From Chryseosolibacter histidinae (GTDB lineage: Bacteria > Bacteroidota > Bacteroidia > Cytophagales > Cyclobacteriaceae), in assembly GCF_018598225.1 (NCBI RefSeq), contig NZ_JAHESF010000016.1, positions 1 to 64,000 of the forward strand: a DNA stretch of 64,000 nucleotides, given 5' to 3'. This document shows, piece by piece, positions 60,872 through 64,000 of this stretch (the stretch's first letter is position 1; every line of letters starts with the position of its first letter). The position numbers and the translations under genes were made by a program. The notes below the pieces were generated by a model. That model had not been told where the DNA came from and ran no database searches. It saw only the letters and a program-made list of their open reading frames with translations.

Positions 60872-62227
60872 CTACTTTGCAAAGTGTTTGTAAAACGCCA
60901 CGATCGTCTCTATGCCCAGCAGGAAGTTCTTCACACCGTAATGTTCGTTGGGTGAGTGAATGGCATCGCTGTCCAGTCCGAAGCCCATAAGCACAGTGTC
61001 TAGTCCCAGCTCGCGTTTGAACAGCGCTACGATCGGGATGCTTCCGCCATCGCGGGTGGGAATAGGTGTTTTGCCCCAAACCTCTTCAAAAGCTTTGCTT
61101 GCTGCGCCGAAAGCTTTGGAGTTTGTAGGTGTCACCGCAGGCTCGCCTCCGTGATGGGGCATTACTTTCACCTTCACATATTCGGGAGCGATGGCCTTAA
61201 AATGTTTGGTGAACAGCTCGGTGATCTCTGCGCTGCTCTGGTTGGGTACCAGGCGCATGGAGATCTTGGCGTGTGCCTTCGAAGGAAGAACGGTCTTGGC
61301 ACCTTCGCCGGTGTAGCCACCCCAGATGCCATTCACATCGAGTGTAGGTCGCACACCGGTGCGCTCGAGTGTGGTGTAACCTTTCTCACCTTTGATCTCG
61401 TTGATGCCCAGCTCGCTTTTGTATTCATTAACGTTAAATGGTGCACGGTTCAGCGCCTCGCGTTCAGCCGCTGAAAGCTCAGCAACCTTATCATAAAATC
61501 CGGGAATGGTAACGCGGCCGTTCTCATCGTGCAGCGACGCGATCATATCGCACAATACATTGATGGGGTTGGCAACAGCGCCGCCATACACACCGGAGTG
61601 CAGGTCGCGGTTAGGGCCGGTCACTTCAACTTCCATGTAGCTCAGGCCGCGTAGCCCGGTAGTGATGGAAGGGTGATCGAGGGAAATGAGCGCCGTGTCG
61701 GAGATCAGGATCACATCGGCTTTCAGTTTTGCTTTGTTCTCCTTCACAAAAGTGCCCAGGTTGTCAGACCCTACTTCTTCTTCACCTTCTATCATGAACT
61801 TGACGTTGCACGAAAGCAGGTTGTTCTTCATCATGATCTCGAATGCCTTCACGTGCATGTAAACCTGGCCTTTGTCGTCACAGGAACCGCGGGCGTAGAT
61901 CTTGTCGTCTTTGATCACCGGCTCGAACGGAGGAGACGTCCACAGGTTCAGGGGATCTGCCGGCTGCACATCGTAATGACCATACACCAGCACCGTTGGC
62001 AATGAAGGGTTGATGATCTTCTCGGCATAAACGATGGGGTGCCCCTTGGTTTCGCAGATCTCAACCTTGTCTACACCGGCGGTGGCAAGTTTTTCTTTCA
62101 CAAATTCAGCGGCCTTGCGTACGTCGCCTTTGTGCCGGCTGTCAGCGCTCACAGAGGGGATCCTGAGCCAGTCGAAAAGCTCTGCGAGAAACCGGTCTTT
62201 ATTTCCGTTGATATATTCTTTTACCAT
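60872..62227 (-). CDS. M20 family dipeptidase
   Basis: A 451-aa zinc peptidase of the M20 family. Metal and catalytic motifs: VLVYGHYDVQP near residue 80 (zinc His and the catalytic Asp), YARGSCDDKGQVYMHVKAFE near 111 with the bridging Asp, MIEGEEEVGSDNL near 145 with the catalytic Glu pair, SDTALISLDHPSITTGLRG near 176, and the late His in IHSPNEHYGVKNFLLG near 424. The insertion domain (residues about 190-350) is normal for cytoplasmic dipeptidases such as carnosinase-like ones. The ATG at 62227 is supported. Confidence 0.93.
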   Translation of the reverse strand: MVKEYINGNKDRFLAELFDWLRIPSVSADSRHKGDVRKAAEFVKEKLATAGVDKVEICETKGHPIVYAEKIINPSLPTVLVYGHYDVQPADPLNLWTSPPFEPVIKDDKIYARGSCDDKGQVYMHVKAFEIMMKNNLLSCNVKFMIEGEEEVGSDNLGTFVKENKAKLKADVILISDTALISLDHPSITTGLRGLSYMEVEVTGPNRDLHSGVYGGAVANPINVLCDMIASLHDENGRVTIPGFYDKVAELSAAEREALNRAPFNVNEYKSELGINEIKGEKGYTTLERTGVRPTLDVNGIWGGYTGEGAKTVLPSKAHAKISMRLVPNQSSAEITELFTKHFKAIAPEYVKVKVMPHHGGEPAVTPTNSKAFGAASKAFEEVWGKTPIPTRDGGSIPIVALFKRELGLDTVLMGFGLDSDAIHSPNEHYGVKNFLLGIETIVAFYKHFAK

Positions 62228-62314
62228 AGGTTAATGAGTTGCCCGCAAATTAAGGATTGAAGGGTAGTCACGCAAAGTGAGCACAGGAAATAACGCCGGG
62301 CGTGGTAGTATTTT

Positions 62315-64000
62315 TCAGAAGCCGTCGCTCTCGTCTTTTTTCTTTTCTTCTGTTTTCTTCTTTTCAACGGCCGGACCAGGCTCGCTGAGGCTATAGGGAA
62401 CCTCTATGCCGTAGTATTCTTTTCTGAAGCGGTTCACATACGTAAGCACCTCGTCTTCTGTGCCTGGAATGAACGCCACTTCACCGATCTTCACTTTTCC
62501 GGCATTGGTCTTTTTGGAGATAACGTTGTTCATATCCTGGTTAGAAGAATGGATGATGAGCCGGTTGTCTTCAAAGCCGAAGTAGTACCACGCCTCGGGT
62601 GAAGCCTTGATGAACAGGTGGAATACCGGGGCACCATCTGTTGTCTTTTTCACCTCCATGAATCCCTCGAACCCGCCGTTGATATCGTTTCTGCCAATGT
62701 TGGAGATGCCGATGTTTCCCTCGCTGTAAAAAGCCTTGTGTTTGGCAGACCATTTCATGTTCACATCCGCGATGGTAAGGGGTTTTACCAGTGGCGCCAT
62801 GGTTGTGAGGGGAATATATCCCTGCAGGCTCTTCTGCTCATAGTCTTTGGCTATACGCTCGCCCACAATATCAGAGATCTTGTACAGCAGCTCCGTCTGG
62901 TCACCGAGCCCTTCAGTGGCACCTTCATTTTTGATCACATCCTGGAGATTGCGAGCCATGTAGTCGAAGGCGGTAGAAGGCGCATCCGTATCTAACAGCA
63001 CCATGGTGTTCATGCGGATCTCGTTGGTCTGAAAGCTGCCCGACCCGATGGCGGTGGCCGTGATGTTGAAGTTCTTGGCACCCTGGAACAGGTTGACAGG
63101 CCCTTCAAAACGCACCTGCATGGTCTCATCGTTATAGGCAAAAACCTTTCCCGAGAGCTTGTTGCCAGCTGCTTTGTCGCGGTCTTCTATCTTGTATTCT
63201 TTCGATTCTGTGTCGTAGAATAAAGTGCCCTGTGGTTCAAAGAAATTGTCGTCGTCATCATTCTTCTTGTTGTTCAGGAAGGTGATGTAGAGGTCGTTAT
63301 CTGTCGAGCCAAAATGCAGGCCGGCTGTGGCACGTTTACCTTCTTCTGTCACCGCGGTGGCGAAGTCGATGTTCACATCGGTCTCATCACCGGTCTGGTC
63401 ATACTTGATCCACGTGTTGTAGTTCTTGATCTTCTGGATGGCGAGCTTGACGTAACCCGTCAGCTGCAAGGCCGGCCGTGTTGCATACATGGTCATGTCG
63501 CCCTTGTAATACATGCCCGCGCCGAGCACCAGGCTTTCTTTCTCTGTTACGGAGCCGGTGGCAACGGTCTGCATGGTGGCGGCCGATTTTTTGCGCTGCG
63601 ACCTTTTAGAACCTTCTGTTTCGGTTACCGGCTCGAGGTGGAAGTTCGTCATTTTAACGGCGAACGTGTCACTGAGGAAGTTCACATACTGGTAGGTTGC
63701 GTAGCCGCTGAATTCCTTTCGCGATATGATATCCACCACACCCTCGGTAAGGCGGTGATAACCATTGAGCGTATCCACAATGATGGTGGTGTTCTTCAGC
63801 GTTCCGATCCGCGCGTTCTCGAGGATGAGCACTTCGTTGTTCTCAGGGGTAATGCGGGCGTCGGCAACAATAATGTCAGGGATGCCCATCACCTTCAGCT
63901 GCTGGGTTTTCAGGTCGTACTCTGCCTTCTCTGCATTGAACCGCAGCGAGTCCAGGTCTTTGCGCGTAGTGTAGAAGTAAGATTCCTCGATGGGTACATC
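62315..64000 (-). CDS. large beta-rich protein, C-terminal part (truncated by window)
   Basis: The frame is open through base 64000, so only the last 561 residues are seen; a GTG at 63892 is internal. The sequence is made of recurring beta-strand segments (VLILENARIGTLKNTTIIVD, FSGYATYQYVNFLSDTFAVKM, FGSTDNDLYITFLNNK) with a Lys/Glu-rich end (KKKTEEKKKDESDGF). This pattern is found in very long conserved Bacteroidota proteins of unknown function. No catalytic motif is visible. It is probably exported. Downstream of the stop is an 87-bp gap to the dipeptidase start with one lone CACGCAAAG piece. Confidence 0.65.
   Translation of the reverse strand, partial: DVPIEESYFYTTRKDLDSLRFNAEKAEYDLKTQQLKVMGIPDIIVADARITPENNEVLILENARIGTLKNTTIIVDTLNGYHRLTEGVVDIISRKEFSGYATYQYVNFLSDTFAVKMTNFHLEPVTETEGSKRSQRKKSAATMQTVATGSVTEKESLVLGAGMYYKGDMTMYATRPALQLTGYVKLAIQKIKNYNTWIKYDQTGDETDVNIDFATAVTEEGKRATAGLHFGSTDNDLYITFLNNKKNDDDDNFFEPQGTLFYDTESKEYKIEDRDKAAGNKLSGKVFAYNDETMQVRFEGPVNLFQGAKNFNITATAIGSGSFQTNEIRMNTMVLLDTDAPSTAFDYMARNLQDVIKNEGATEGLGDQTELLYKISDIVGERIAKDYEQKSLQGYIPLTTMAPLVKPLTIADVNMKWSAKHKAFYSEGNIGISNIGRNDINGGFEGFMEVKKTTDGAPVFHLFIKASPEAWYYFGFEDNRLIIHSSNQDMNNVISKKTNAGKVKIGEVAFIPGTEDEVLTYVNRFRKEYYGIEVPYSLSEPGPAVEKKKTEEKKKDESDGF

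Noticed and set aside
1-64000. tRNA or rRNA genes
   Set aside because: I looked in all gaps for cloverleaf-like or rRNA-like sequence and saw none; the gaps are promoters, hairpins and arrays.

Overview
The window is a chromosomal segment of a Bacteroidota bacterium, most likely of the Cytophagales type. The signs are a MurF-alanine racemase fusion, TonB-dependent receptors with lipoprotein partners, a DUF5723 protein carrying a SPOR domain, DUF4783, DUF2911 and DUF4097 proteins, TATATTTG-type -7 promoter elements, weak Shine-Dalgarno signals and several TTG or GTG starts. I see no rRNA, tRNA, CRISPR array, integrase or transposase. The glycine-rich protein at the left edge and the large protein at the right edge are cut by the window.

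Layout. 1-5.2 kb: recJ-lptB facing recX, a YcxB-like membrane protein, nadC and a DUF4783 protein. 5.4-10.9 kb: gpmI, a lipoprotein, an MsbA-like exporter, a Fur-family regulator and TerC. 10.9-18.8 kb, mostly minus strand: a LETM1/TerB-like protein, purK-purE, a HEAT-cyclophilin lipoprotein, a TerB protein and feoA-feoB. 18.9-26.9 kb: small and sensory proteins, a decayed gene, a TauE/SafE exporter, murF-alr and csaA. 26.9-33.6 kb: a ZnuD-like receptor and lipoprotein behind a palindromic operator candidate, then two cell-surface proteins. 33.6-39.7 kb: a HisA-like protein lacking its catalytic Asp, a PD40-propeller protein, DUF2911, LOG, an aspartyl protease with PDZ domain, and a lone receiver protein. 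39.8-44.9 kb: a type III polyketide synthase locus with FAD oxidoreductase, UbiA prenyltransferase and methyltransferase, interrupted by a sugar isomerase gene. 44.9-55.4 kb: lipoprotein, DUF4097, an S23 four-helix-bundle gene, a hydroxypyruvate-isomerase-like gene, corA, two amidohydrolases and propeller proteins, and a deoxynucleoside kinase. 55.5-64 kb: a heme-type TonB receptor, a second TauE/SafE protein, a PLP deaminase, a PA0069-type radical SAM protein, a dipeptidase and the truncated large protein.

The most striking structure is non-coding. At nine intergenic loci there are short degenerate tandem arrays, nearly all with a strict 7-bp period, in several unrelated sequence families (AGGTACG, TGCCTAC, GTCCACG/GTGGACT, TAGCTTC/CTCGCAG, TTGACAA; plus longer-period CGCAAAG/CGCAGAG units at one locus). 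Most form inverted pairs around a short core. Of eleven convergent gene pairs, six overlap or abut (gap 9 bp or less), and all five with a real gap are filled stop-to-stop by such arrays. One inverted pair (TTGACAA family) brackets an S23/23S-rRNA-IVS-type gene almost to the base, suggesting a mobile or maintained element whose ends are heptamer arrays and whose other copies lack a gene.
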